A DNA stretch of 7,481 bases from Methanosarcinaceae archaeon (GCA_030655675.1 JAUSPM010000242.1:1-7481), one strand, 5' to 3'; positions 1 to 5,935 are shown, counted from the stretch's first letter. The notes: a model not told the origin generated them from the sequence alone. A program made the numbers and translations.

Positions 1-126
1 AGTGATTGAGTGATTGAGTGATTGAGTGATTGAGTGATTGAGTGATTGAGTGATTGAGTGATTGAGTGATTGAGTGATTGAGTGATTGAGTGATTGAGTG
101 ATTGAGTGATTGAGTGATTGAGTGAT
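1..126. repeat. Perfect 8-bp tandem repeat, (AGTGATTG) x 15.75
   Basis: The octamer AGTGATTG is repeated head to tail without a single mismatch: fifteen full copies (1-120) plus six bases (121-126). The tract reaches the window edge, so its true length is unknown. Perfect identity between units suggests recent expansion by slippage or active homogenisation (inference). On the plus strand every frame is closed by TGA. On the minus strand the unit CAATCACT contains no stop in any frame, and three units encode the peptide period QSLNHSIT. The last six bases are part of an inverted repeat that continues to 170. This is a simple VNTR, not a CRISPR, because there are no spacers. Confidence 0.98.
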
Positions 127-170
127 GGGGCGATAGAGCAATCCGCCGCAGGCGGCGCGTCCCCCATCAC
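122..170. repeat. Nested inverted repeat closing the octamer tract
   Basis: GTGATGGGG at 122-130 is the exact reverse complement of CCCCATCAC at 162-170, giving 9-bp arms around a 31-bp centre. Inside the centre lies a second palindrome, CCGCC-GCA-GGCGG at 143-155. The left outer arm begins within the final partial octamer unit. It could fold as a two-part cruciform or RNA hairpin. There is no U-tract next to it, so it is not an obvious terminator. Its function is unknown. Confidence 0.75.
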
Positions 171-603
171 CAATAAATTACAAGTCATATAATACAAAGT
201 GATTTTATCTTAATCGTTATACCTCGCAGTTCTACTGCGGTTGGGTGTGCCGTCGCAACGTTTGACTTCTTTTCCGGTTTAGTTATAAGATTGTCTACTA
301 TGTCTTTTTTGTGGGTCAGTGGTTGTGGAATGCGCCGCCTGCGGCGTTTGTCACATTGGTATTAGTTTCAACTAAATAAATGAGAAAATTCTCGCTATGC
401 TAGAATCAACTCGCACCACATATTTATAAAATATATACTATAAAAAAAGGTAAAATATAAAATAATAAAAAAAATGTATTTGTATAGTTGCGGTAAGAAA
501 TCTGCGTAAATGAAATTGTTTTATCGTATTTGTGTATCTGATGAAATGTAGGCACATATTTCAAATACCAAAAACCCTATGCAGCAACCCCGCCTCAGGC
601 GGC
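144..603. repeat. Three copies of a GC-rich palindromic core, CGCC(G/T)CAGGCGGC
   Basis: The core occurs at 144-156 (plus), at 334-346 in inverted orientation, and at 591-603 (plus, one base changed, G to T in the loop). The first two copies match over 15 bp (144-158 against the reverse complement of 332-346). All can form a hairpin with a two- or three-base loop. Such short palindromes dispersed in intergenic DNA resemble REP-like elements, but no RAYT-type transposase is visible in the window, so the class is inferred from structure only. Confidence 0.6.
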
Positions 604-735
604 ATGTTCCATATCTACCATCCGTTCGCATTCGCAAAATACGCAGTTTCTATTTAGGGCAATCCATACAAAAACAGATGTGTTGACAGCGATTGAAACT
701 TCGATATGTATTCAGGCCAGAGGCGAAGGACGGTG

Positions 736-750
736 CCGCGCTACGCGCGG
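736..750. repeat. GC-rich triloop hairpin, CCGCGC-TAC-GCGCGG
   Basis: Perfect 6-bp arms (736-741 and 745-750) enclose a TAC triloop. It is the most GC-rich hairpin in the gene-free segment and lies about 95 bp beyond the enolase stop. Its stem differs from the CGCC(G/T)CAGGCGGC core, but the short-arm, three-base-loop layout is the same. It is too far from the enolase stop, and lacks a U-tract, to be called its terminator. Confidence 0.55.
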
Positions 751-826
751 ATGGTAGCGTCGTTTTTATTTCCAACTCATTAATCCGTAACGCTACAACA
801 CAACTTTAGACCCGCTAAACAAATAC

Positions 827-833
827 AAAAAAA
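827..833 (-). terminator. U-tract terminator of enolase
   Basis: Seven consecutive T residues on the minus strand begin 13 bases after the enolase stop codon, within a T-rich stretch. Archaeal RNA polymerase terminates on such U-tracts without needing a hairpin. The assignment is by position and composition only. Confidence 0.45.
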
Positions 834-845
834 TAAATGAAAATC

Positions 846-2117
846 TCAAATCTGCATATAATGTGCAGCGTCCCCGAGATCTTCTTCAATTCTAAGTAAC
901 TGGTTGTATTTTGCAGTGCGCTCACTTCTTGCGGGTGCGCCTGTTTTAATAAGGTCAGCACCAATTGCAACAGAAATGTCGGCAATAGTATCATCTTCGG
1001 TCTCTGCTGAGCGATGACTTACCACGACATTGTAGCCATTGCGGGATGCCATATTTGCTGCATCAAATGCTTCGGAAATAGTACCGATCTGGTTCACTTT
1101 CAACAGCAACGCATTTCCAGCATTCATCTCAATGCCCTTTGCGAGTCTCTCAACATTGGTCACAAACAGGTCGTCCCCTACGATGATCGTATCCCAGAGT
1201 TCACCGGTAAGTGCTGCAAAATCTTCAAATGAATCTTCGTGGAACGGGTCCTCGATCAACACGATCGGATAGGTGTCCACAAGTTCAATATAATAATCAA
1301 TAAGTTCACCTGGAGTCAACATTTTCCCATCGATCGAATAATGCGTACCATCAAAGAACTCTGAAGCCGCAGCATCCATACCGATAGTCACTTCAGTTTC
1401 GGAATACCCTGCTTCATCAATAGCACTAACAAGAGCATCAAGTGCATCAGCTGTCATAGTAAGCGGAGGTGCATAACCACCCTCATATCCCACATTGGTT
1501 GCAGATGCTCCATATTTTGCTTCCAAAACCTTTCCAAGTGCATGATATGTTTCTGTACCCATCTGCAATGCCTTTGAAAATGTATCAGCACCTTTTGGCT
1601 GGATCATGAATTCCTGGATGGAAAGATCATTTCCGGCATGCTGCCCACCGTTCAGTACATTCATTGTAGGTACTGGCAATGTGTATGCATTAGAACCTCC
1701 AAAATAACGGTATAACGGTATGTTAAGTGAATTGGCTGCTGCTTTTGCAATAGCCATCGAAACACCGAGTATAGCATTGGCACCAAGACTTCCTTTGTTA
1801 CTCGTACCATCCAACCCGATCATCATATTATCTATTTCTCGCTGGCTACGAACATCCATTCCGAGAATTTCAGGTTGAATCGCTTTATTTACGTTGTCAA
1901 TAGCATCCAATACACCTTTGCCACCATATCGGTCTTCCTTGTCACGAAGTTCAAGCGCTTCATTCGTGCCGGTAGATGCGCCAGATGGTACACTTGCTCT
2001 TCCAAACCCTTTATCTGTATACACATCGACTTCAACAGTGGGATTTCCTCTGGAATCCAATATCTCCCGTGCATATATCTTATTGATCTTGTATTTATTA
2101 TTGTTTCCAGCATACAT
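846..2117 (-). CDS. eno: Enolase (phosphopyruvate hydratase)
   Basis: Interconverts 2-phosphoglycerate and phosphoenolpyruvate in glycolysis and gluconeogenesis; cytoplasmic and Mg-dependent. The 423-residue product is full length. Visible motifs are the N-terminal AREILDSRGNPTVEV (16-30), the SGAST mobile loop (45-49), NGGQHAGN with active-site His160, IQEF with Glu169, EGG with the general acid Glu212, metal ligands Asp248 (GMDAA), Glu289 (IEDPF) and Asp315 (GDD), catalytic Lys340 (LLKVNQIGT), SHRSAETED (367-375) and Lys391 (IKTGAPARSER). Oddity: the usual DEGG reads YEGG (Tyr211, codon TAT, one base from GAT). The ATG at 2117 is supported by AAGGTGA at 2130-2124, six bases upstream. The N-terminus is some residues longer than in common bacterial enolases. 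It is transcribed alone, divergent from the regulator at 2275. Confidence 0.98.
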   Translation of the reverse strand: MYAGNNNKYKINKIYAREILDSRGNPTVEVDVYTDKGFGRASVPSGASTGTNEALELRDKEDRYGGKGVLDAIDNVNKAIQPEILGMDVRSQREIDNMMIGLDGTSNKGSLGANAILGVSMAIAKAAANSLNIPLYRYFGGSNAYTLPVPTMNVLNGGQHAGNDLSIQEFMIQPKGADTFSKALQMGTETYHALGKVLEAKYGASATNVGYEGGYAPPLTMTADALDALVSAIDEAGYSETEVTIGMDAAASEFFDGTHYSIDGKMLTPGELIDYYIELVDTYPIVLIEDPFHEDSFEDFAALTGELWDTIIVGDDLFVTNVERLAKGIEMNAGNALLLKVNQIGTISEAFDAANMASRNGYNVVVSHRSAETEDDTIADISVAIGADLIKTGAPARSERTAKYNQLLRIEEDLGDAAHYMQI

Positions 2118-2142
2118 CTGAGTTCACCTTCTAGAAAATTAT

Positions 2143-2183
2143 AATATATAAATTACTGCAAACGTATATATCGTTACCGTTTG
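2143..2183 (-). promoter_or_regulatory. Enolase promoter with interrupted palindrome over a TATA-like box
   Basis: On the minus strand two TATA-like boxes precede eno: one around 2172-2163 (GATATATACG) and one around 2152-2143 (TTTATATATT). The first would place the start near 2140, leaving a leader that includes the AAGGTGA ribosome site, so it is the better candidate. The interval also holds CAAACG (2159-2164), 13 bases, then CGTTTG (2178-2183), an inverted repeat whose spacer covers that TATA box. Nested within it is AACG-TATATAT-CGTT (2161-2175). The layout fits a repressor site, possibly for the divergent winged-helix protein; this is inference. Confidence 0.45.
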
Positions 2184-2242
2184 TCATACGGAATTGAGTT
2201 GAGATCACAAGAAAAACATAAATATCAATTTTATATCTACGT

Positions 2243-2254
2243 AAATTATATAAA
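2243..2254 (+). promoter_or_regulatory. TATA box of the winged-helix regulator gene
   Basis: AAATTATATAAA is centred about 25 bases before the ATG at 2275, the spacing expected between an archaeal TATA box and a transcription start. No Shine-Dalgarno sequence precedes the ATG, so the message is probably leaderless. Confidence 0.55.
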
Positions 2255-2274
2255 CACAGAAGTAATTAGTATAT

Positions 2275-2652
2275 ATGAATATGATTGATGATATCAGATT
2301 ACTAGGTGATATGGAGTATGAGATTATTGAACTACTTCAGAGTCTAAATGTTCCCCGAACGGAATCAATCTCCATTGCATGTCTTCTATGTGGCGAAGAG
2401 CTAACATCACAGACGATTGAAAGATCATCAGGTTTAAGACAACCTGAAGTTAGTGTAGCCATGCGCCCACTTCGAGAACGAGGGTGGGTTGATGAACGTA
2501 ATGAGAAAAAATCGAATGGTAAAGGTAGACCCACAAAATACTATAAACTCACTGTTCCGCTAATTACCATTATAGAAATGTTCGAATTAGAAATTCAGCA
2601 AAAGAACAAAGATATGATGGAAAGCATTGATAAGCTTCGCGAACTTAAGTAG
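2275..2652 (+). CDS. Winged-helix transcriptional regulator (ArsR/TrmB-like fold)
   Basis: A 125-residue predicted DNA-binding protein. Residues 12-40 form an N-terminal helical part. Residues 43-72 read as a helix-turn-helix (LTSQTIERSSGLRQPEVSVA then MRPLRERGWV), with the recognition helix near 56-69. A wing follows, rich in basic and small residues with GKGRPTKYYKL (82-92). The C-terminus (98-125) is a charged amphipathic helix likely to form a coiled-coil dimer contact. The small single-domain form without a ligand-binding domain resembles predicted regulators common in methanogens; I cannot name its targets. ATG codons at 2275 and 2281 are both in frame; 2275 fits a leaderless transcript. 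It is divergent from eno, so control of itself or eno is a reasonable guess. Convergent with the PPC gene downstream. Confidence 0.85.
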   Translation: MNMIDDIRLLGDMEYEIIELLQSLNVPRTESISIACLLCGEELTSQTIERSSGLRQPEVSVAMRPLRERGWVDERNEKKSNGKGRPTKYYKLTVPLITIIEMFELEIQQKNKDMMESIDKLRELK

Positions 2653-2677
2653 TTGGCATTGTTTAGAATGCAAGTTC

Positions 2678-2744
2678 TTTTTTAATCATATCCGTTTTAT
2701 AAAAATACAATATATATTATGAATTCGTATTATACTCTTTTTTT
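2678..2744 (+). terminator. U-tracts downstream of the regulator gene
   Basis: A T6 run at 2678-2683 lies 25 bases after the regulator stop, and a T7 run at 2738-2744 lies further on, both in the plus direction. They suit archaeal U-tract termination in this convergent intergenic region. A 6-bp hairpin, CAAGAT (2746-2751) with ATCTTG (2761-2766), follows the second run rather than preceding it. Confidence 0.35.
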
Positions 2745-2777
2745 GCAAGATCATAAATGAATCTTGTAATCGCATTA

Positions 2778-3215
2778 TTATTTGAATTGTATTGGCGCAA
2801 ATCCTTTGGTACTGTCAAAAACACGGCTTGCCGATATACCACTTATCTCTAAAATAAATACTTCAAGTACCATAAAGGTCTCACTTTCGCCGCGCATGCA
2901 TCCGACCTTTACACTTTCACCTCGTCCTGCCGCAGTGTGAAGATGGATCTTTGGTTTATCGTTCTCAAAAAAGATATTTCCAACACCCACAACTTCATGC
3001 ACATCATTGTATTCGGTCCACATGGTTTCAGGTGGAAGGGACTTTTCTTTTGGTCCGGTCACAAGTTTTGCTTCCCCGATCGCACCCAGTAAGACAAACA
3101 TCGCTGATCTTATATCTTCAATTTCTGCAAGTTTTTCGAGTTCAGCAAGCAGGTCATCCCCGTGATCGACCCTTGCTGTAAATACCCTACCAATCGTTCC
3201 TTTTGTATATTCCAT
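2778..3215 (-). CDS. PPC/DUF296 domain protein
   Basis: A 145-residue single-domain protein of the Plants-and-Prokaryotes-Conserved family. Hallmarks are RVFTARVDHGDDLL (10-23), the short helix ELEKLAEIEDIRSA, the strand FVLLGAIGEAKL, then KIHLHTAAGRGESVKVGCMRG (89-109, including HLH) and the closing strands FMVLEVFILEISG. In this family the His pair of HLH is thought to bind metal; here GC(M)R follows where many bacterial members have GGH. Its biochemical role is unknown; plant relatives bind AT-rich DNA through a separate AT-hook that is absent here. Start choice: in-frame TTG (3248) and ATG (3242) lie upstream, but a TATA box at about 3260-3251 predicts a transcript start near 3232, and GAGG at 3227-3224 sits eight bases before the ATG at 3215, so 3215 is preferred. 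Confidence 0.85.
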   Translation of the reverse strand: MEYTKGTIGRVFTARVDHGDDLLAELEKLAEIEDIRSAMFVLLGAIGEAKLVTGPKEKSLPPETMWTEYNDVHEVVGVGNIFFENDKPKIHLHTAAGRGESVKVGCMRGESETFMVLEVFILEISGISASRVFDSTKGFAPIQFK

Positions 3216-3250
3216 TTTTCTGGCCTCAATTATTGTATTCATTTCCAATA

Positions 3251-3260
3251 CTTAAATATA
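3251..3260 (-). promoter_or_regulatory. TATA box of the PPC/DUF296 gene
   Basis: On the minus strand TATATTTAAG occupies 3260-3251. A start about 25 bases downstream would fall near 3232, inside the longest open frame but upstream of the GAGG site and the ATG at 3215. This promoter position is the main argument for the shorter protein. Confidence 0.45.
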
Positions 3261-3343
3261 CTTCATGTATTGTGGTTTGAGATTAGCGAGATGATAACTC
3301 CAACGATCATTAGCTGTAACAAAACATGACATTAATATTTGTC

Positions 3344-3385
3344 AAAAAAAATATTTGATCGATATTCATATCGAAATATCGATCA
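3344..3385 (-). terminator. Hairpin plus U8 terminator after the CetZ-like gene
   Basis: Read on the minus strand, an 11-bp perfect stem (3385-3375 pairing with 3366-3356, core GATCGATATT) encloses an 8-base loop and is followed within five bases by eight T residues (3351-3344). It starts 15 bases after the CetZ-like stop. This looks like a bacterial-style intrinsic terminator, more elaborate than the bare U-tracts elsewhere in the window. The loop side can pair alternatively (CGATAT-TC-ATATCG, 3360-3373). Confidence 0.7.
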
Positions 3386-3399
3386 TAGAAATATGGATT

Positions 3400-4506
3400 T
3401 CAATAACTAGGTTCAAGGCCATCGAGTTGTGAAAATGCTTTATTAATTTCTTTTTTGCTATCGACCCGTTCTTTCTTTTCCCGTTCCTGATTGATTGCAT
3501 CAACTGCAATAGCATACAATTTTTCAAGTTCGGATGCCGACTCCAATGTGAGTACCGCAAGAACCTGAGGGTATTCGCCATTTCTCACAATAATACCTTT
3601 GAATACATGACCAACAGCAGATGATAATTTTTCAACTTCGTTCGAGATATCATCAATGCTCAAATAGCTCTTGTCACCTCTTATTATGACCATTGCCCTG
3701 CTCGCTTCATCATATACATTTGTTGAGAACAATAATCCCGAAGGGGACAGTGCTTTTTGGATCGCGGTCTTTACAGGAACATCTTTTTCAGCCCTGTAGA
3801 ATCCAATCGTGGCAAGACCTGCACCTCCATCCATCACAGTCTTGAAATCACCAAGATCAGTGACCATCATCATCTCACTGTCCAGTGCATCAAGTAAGAA
3901 CAAGATACGATCAGCGATCATATCATTGATCCCATTATATGCCGATTCCACATCACCACCAAGTTGTTTGAGAAACTGGTTATCTGCAAGGATTATGCCG
4001 TCTGCACCGCTATCCCGCATATCCCTCAGACAAAAAGCCGCATTTTGAAGATACAATGAACCTTCTTCCCTGAATGGAAGTACAACAATTGCATAGACCG
4101 GAAAATCGTATCTTTCCTTGAGTTCTTTTATTAACATTGGTGTAAATGATGAACCCGTGCCTCCTGATGCAGATGTCACCACAAAAGCCACATCAAAACG
4201 CCCCCTGTCTTCTATCTGGCGCATTATGAGGTCTTTATTATCGTTAAAAACAGATTTTCCAACATTCCTGTTAGCTCCTACGCCATGTAGATGGGGAATA
4301 TGAATTCGATCTTTTCCTTTTGTATACTTCAATTCCTTTAGGTCATTGATCGCAGTGTTGACTGCAATGGTTTCCACTCGGCTCTTGAATTTTTGGTGGG
4401 AATAGAATTTTGCAAATTTTGTTTTTCCACCGAATGCCTGCTTGTTGATGGCATCAAGAATACGATTACCACACTGGCCATTTCCTACCATCAATATGTT
4501 AAGCAA
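3400..4506 (-). CDS. cetZ: CetZ-family tubulin/FtsZ-like GTPase
   Basis: A 368-residue member of the tubulin/FtsZ superfamily. Glycine loop T1 is GNGQCGNRI (8-16). Then come VNTAINDLKEL (49-59) and HGVGANRNVG (74-83), both characteristic of CetZ. The phosphate loop T4 is SASGGTGSS (112-120). PVYAIVVLPFREEGSLY (136-152) and YNGINDMIADRI (190-201) also follow the CetZ pattern. The catalytic T7 region reads TDLGDFKTVM (216-225), with Asp220 where, by eye, CetZ has a catalytic Glu and FtsZ an Asp. The C-terminus is a charged helical tail. The family polymerises with GTP; CetZ1 controls cell shape and motility in Haloferax, and the role here is unknown. The start is TTG, fixed by GGAGG at 4517-4513 six bases upstream; the next ATG (residue 6) would cut the first strand. 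Classical FtsZ is less likely given the HGVGAN and REEG motifs. Confidence 0.88.
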   Translation of the reverse strand: MLNILMVGNGQCGNRILDAINKQAFGGKTKFAKFYSHQKFKSRVETIAVNTAINDLKELKYTKGKDRIHIPHLHGVGANRNVGKSVFNDNKDLIMRQIEDRGRFDVAFVVTSASGGTGSSFTPMLIKELKERYDFPVYAIVVLPFREEGSLYLQNAAFCLRDMRDSGADGIILADNQFLKQLGGDVESAYNGINDMIADRILFLLDALDSEMMMVTDLGDFKTVMDGGAGLATIGFYRAEKDVPVKTAIQKALSPSGLLFSTNVYDEASRAMVIIRGDKSYLSIDDISNEVEKLSSAVGHVFKGIIVRNGEYPQVLAVLTLESASELEKLYAIAVDAINQEREKKERVDSKKEINKAFSQLDGLEPSY

Positions 4507-4512
4507 ATAATT

Positions 4513-4517
4513 CCTCC
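4513..4517 (-). promoter_or_regulatory. GGAGG ribosome binding site that fixes a TTG start
   Basis: GGAGG on the minus strand lies six bases before the TTG at 4506. It is the strongest Shine-Dalgarno match in the window and compensates for the weak start codon. It supports translation of the CetZ-like protein from a message with a leader or from a transcript shared with the upstream gene. Confidence 0.75.
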
Positions 4518-4570
4518 GGATTTAATAATTATAATCATAATTATGAATTTAATCTCATATAGTAATGTGA

Positions 4571-5845
4571 TTAAAACTTATATTGTTTGTGTCTGTAGAA
4601 TATCCATGCCCCAATAGCAATAATGGCAATTATCGGCAGAGCGTAGACATATATGGGTTGCTCTAACAAAGCATCATATTTTCCTTTCTGCACGTAAACA
4701 TTCCCTGTTACAGATTCAGTGCTAACCTTTTGGTTTCCAGCATCCACCCCATTATCGTATTCATACGACAACTTTGTTGTAAGGGTGTATGTTCCAAGTT
4801 CACTCGCTTTTACAGCATAGGTGAATTCTTTCTCCTGCTGCACACCAAATGATCCCATGTATATCTTTGGCACACCACCAATGATCTCTATCGTGCTGTC
4901 ACCGCTCACATACTCAAGGTCTTGTGGAATGATCATATCGATCCACACTGCACTTGCAGGTGCATCGCCTGTGTTCTTGATGCTAATGGTTGCAATGATC
5001 TTGTCATTTCTCTTAACAGTCATACGGTCAACGTCTGTTGAAAGTTCTAGCACCGCATTTTTCTTTGGCACTTCTTGAACCTCAGGTGCTGTTACTGTCA
5101 CAGTTGGTGTAGTTGACAATGCCTGTGGAAACACCTGATTTGCGCTGTTTGAAAATGTGGCTGTGCTTGACTTAAGTGTAAACGTGCCTGCTTCTGTTGC
5201 CTTTAGCATGTAAACAAATATCGTTTGCGATGCTCCAATATCCAACGACATTGGACCAGTCTGTTCAGGAAGTATATTTTTATCCAGTATGAAATGTTCC
5301 TGCTTTGGATCTGAGAATATAACATTTGTTGCTTTGTCATCACCTGTGTTCTTTGCGGTGACAGTGACTGTTATGATATCACCTATCATAATGTTACTTT
5401 CATCAACGGTTTTTGTTAATTCTATGACAGGAGTTCCTGAGTAGGTGGCATATTCATGTCCACCGTTTACAATCCCTGTTGAGTATACATCCACATTTTT
5501 GACTGTAATTAGAACATTTGCTCTATTTATTACGCCACTGCTGACAGACAATAATTTTAATTCTATTTCACCGTTTTCAAGAGCAAATTTGAATGACTCG
5601 TTGATGCCAATCATCTTATCATATATTGGTTTATCAGCACCATTTTTATATACTTTAAAAACGGCGAGTTTATCTGAAAGAAAAACATCTGTGACATCAA
5701 TTACATAATTATTAATTTGATATCCATCGCCTTGTATGATATTTTCTTCGTAATATTCAACACTTGCAGACGCACTTCCTGCCAGCGTCATCAAAAGTAT
5801 CAATGAACACAAAACAAGTAAAAAAATCCTGCTTAACCTAATCAT
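4571..5845 (-). CDS. Secreted membrane-anchored protein with tandem DUF11/CARDB-like domains
   Basis: A 424-residue predicted surface protein. Residues 1-28 form a Sec signal peptide (basic start, long hydrophobic core, cleavage near SASAS-VE). Residues 29-128 form a beta-rich domain (YYEENIIQGDGYQINNY onward) that recalls archaeal surface-layer-type domains, a weak resemblance. Two related Ig-like domains follow: 138-253 (IELTKTVDESNIMIGD, VTAKNTGDDKATNV) and 264-385 (LELSTDVDRMTVKRND, ISIKNTGDAPASAV); the KNTGD motif is typical of DUF11/CARDB folds. One transmembrane helix near 398-416 and a basic tail (YRHKQYKF) anchor it with the domains outside. Function is unknown; scaffolding or adhesion is inferred. 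ATG at 5845 follows GAGGG by three bases. It is 64 bp upstream of the CetZ-like gene, same strand, with no U-tract between, so co-transcription is possible. Confidence 0.8.
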   Translation of the reverse strand: MIRLSRIFLLVLCSLILLMTLAGSASASVEYYEENIIQGDGYQINNYVIDVTDVFLSDKLAVFKVYKNGADKPIYDKMIGINESFKFALENGEIELKLLSVSSGVINRANVLITVKNVDVYSTGIVNGGHEYATYSGTPVIELTKTVDESNIMIGDIITVTVTAKNTGDDKATNVIFSDPKQEHFILDKNILPEQTGPMSLDIGASQTIFVYMLKATEAGTFTLKSSTATFSNSANQVFPQALSTTPTVTVTAPEVQEVPKKNAVLELSTDVDRMTVKRNDKIIATISIKNTGDAPASAVWIDMIIPQDLEYVSGDSTIEIIGGVPKIYMGSFGVQQEKEFTYAVKASELGTYTLTTKLSYEYDNGVDAGNQKVSTESVTGNVYVQKGKYDALLEQPIYVYALPIIAIIAIGAWIFYRHKQYKF

Positions 5846-5903
5846 TTTCCCTCAACAATCCAAAAATCACTTATCATAATATCAATCGTTTTTTACATAT
5901 GAT

Positions 5904-5935
5904 TGCATGTATAATATGCAGGTTTAAATATAAAC
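5904..5935 (-). promoter_or_regulatory. Promoter region of the surface-protein gene with two palindromes
   Basis: On the minus strand a TATA-like GTTTATATTTAAAC (5935-5922) lies within its own inverted repeat (arms GTTTA/TAAAC). Just downstream, TGCAT (5904-5908) and ATGCA (5916-5920) form arms around seven bases containing TATAA. Either could be the core promoter; the first would give a leader of roughly 55 bases. The palindromes may be operators; no regulator is identified. Confidence 0.35.

Larger units (their letters stand above)
171..845. other. Gene-free AT-rich segment with scattered GC-rich hairpins
   Basis: I find no credible coding region, tRNA, rRNA or recognisable mobile element here. 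The background is AT-rich; 420-478 is almost entirely A/T with A-runs. It is interrupted by short GC-rich palindromes: 225-239 (CGCAGT-TCT-ACTGCG), 333-346 (CGCCGC-CT-GCGGCG), 590-602 (CCGCC-TCA-GGCGG) and 736-750 (CCGCGC-TAC-GCGCGG). A weaker AT-type inverted repeat, GTATTTG at 526-532 with CAAATAC at 562-568, is also present. The segment lies between the octamer tract and the 3' end of enolase, so it holds the enolase terminator at its right end. The function of the rest is not recognisable. Confidence 0.7.

Noticed and set aside
1..126. CRISPR array
   Set aside because: Units are 8 bp and contiguous with no spacers, and no cas gene is present.
420..478. Replication origin unwinding element
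   Set aside because: The tract is A/T-rich, but I see no origin-recognition-box repeats and no orc1/cdc6 gene in the window.
526..568. Box C/D guide RNA or small structured RNA
   Set aside because: A CTGATGA-like C box (539-545) and flanking GTATTTG/CAAATAC arms exist, but there is no properly placed CTGA D box or internal C'/D' pair.
1875..2144. Plus-strand frames opposite the enolase N-terminus
   Set aside because: They are antisense to conserved enolase sequence and have no promoter or family resemblance.
3366..3581. 71-codon minus-strand frame at the 3' end of the CetZ-like gene
   Set aside because: It is a shifted frame inside the gene and its terminator hairpin, with no sign of a programmed frameshift.
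4526..4545. AT-rich palindrome between the surface-protein and CetZ-like genes
   Set aside because: ATAATTAT-type self-complementary runs are expected by chance in such A/T-only sequence.
4393..4617. 74-codon plus-strand frame across the gap between the surface-protein and CetZ-like genes
   Set aside because: It overlaps the well supported start of the CetZ-like gene, lacks a ribosome site and has low-complexity sequence from the AT-rich spacer.
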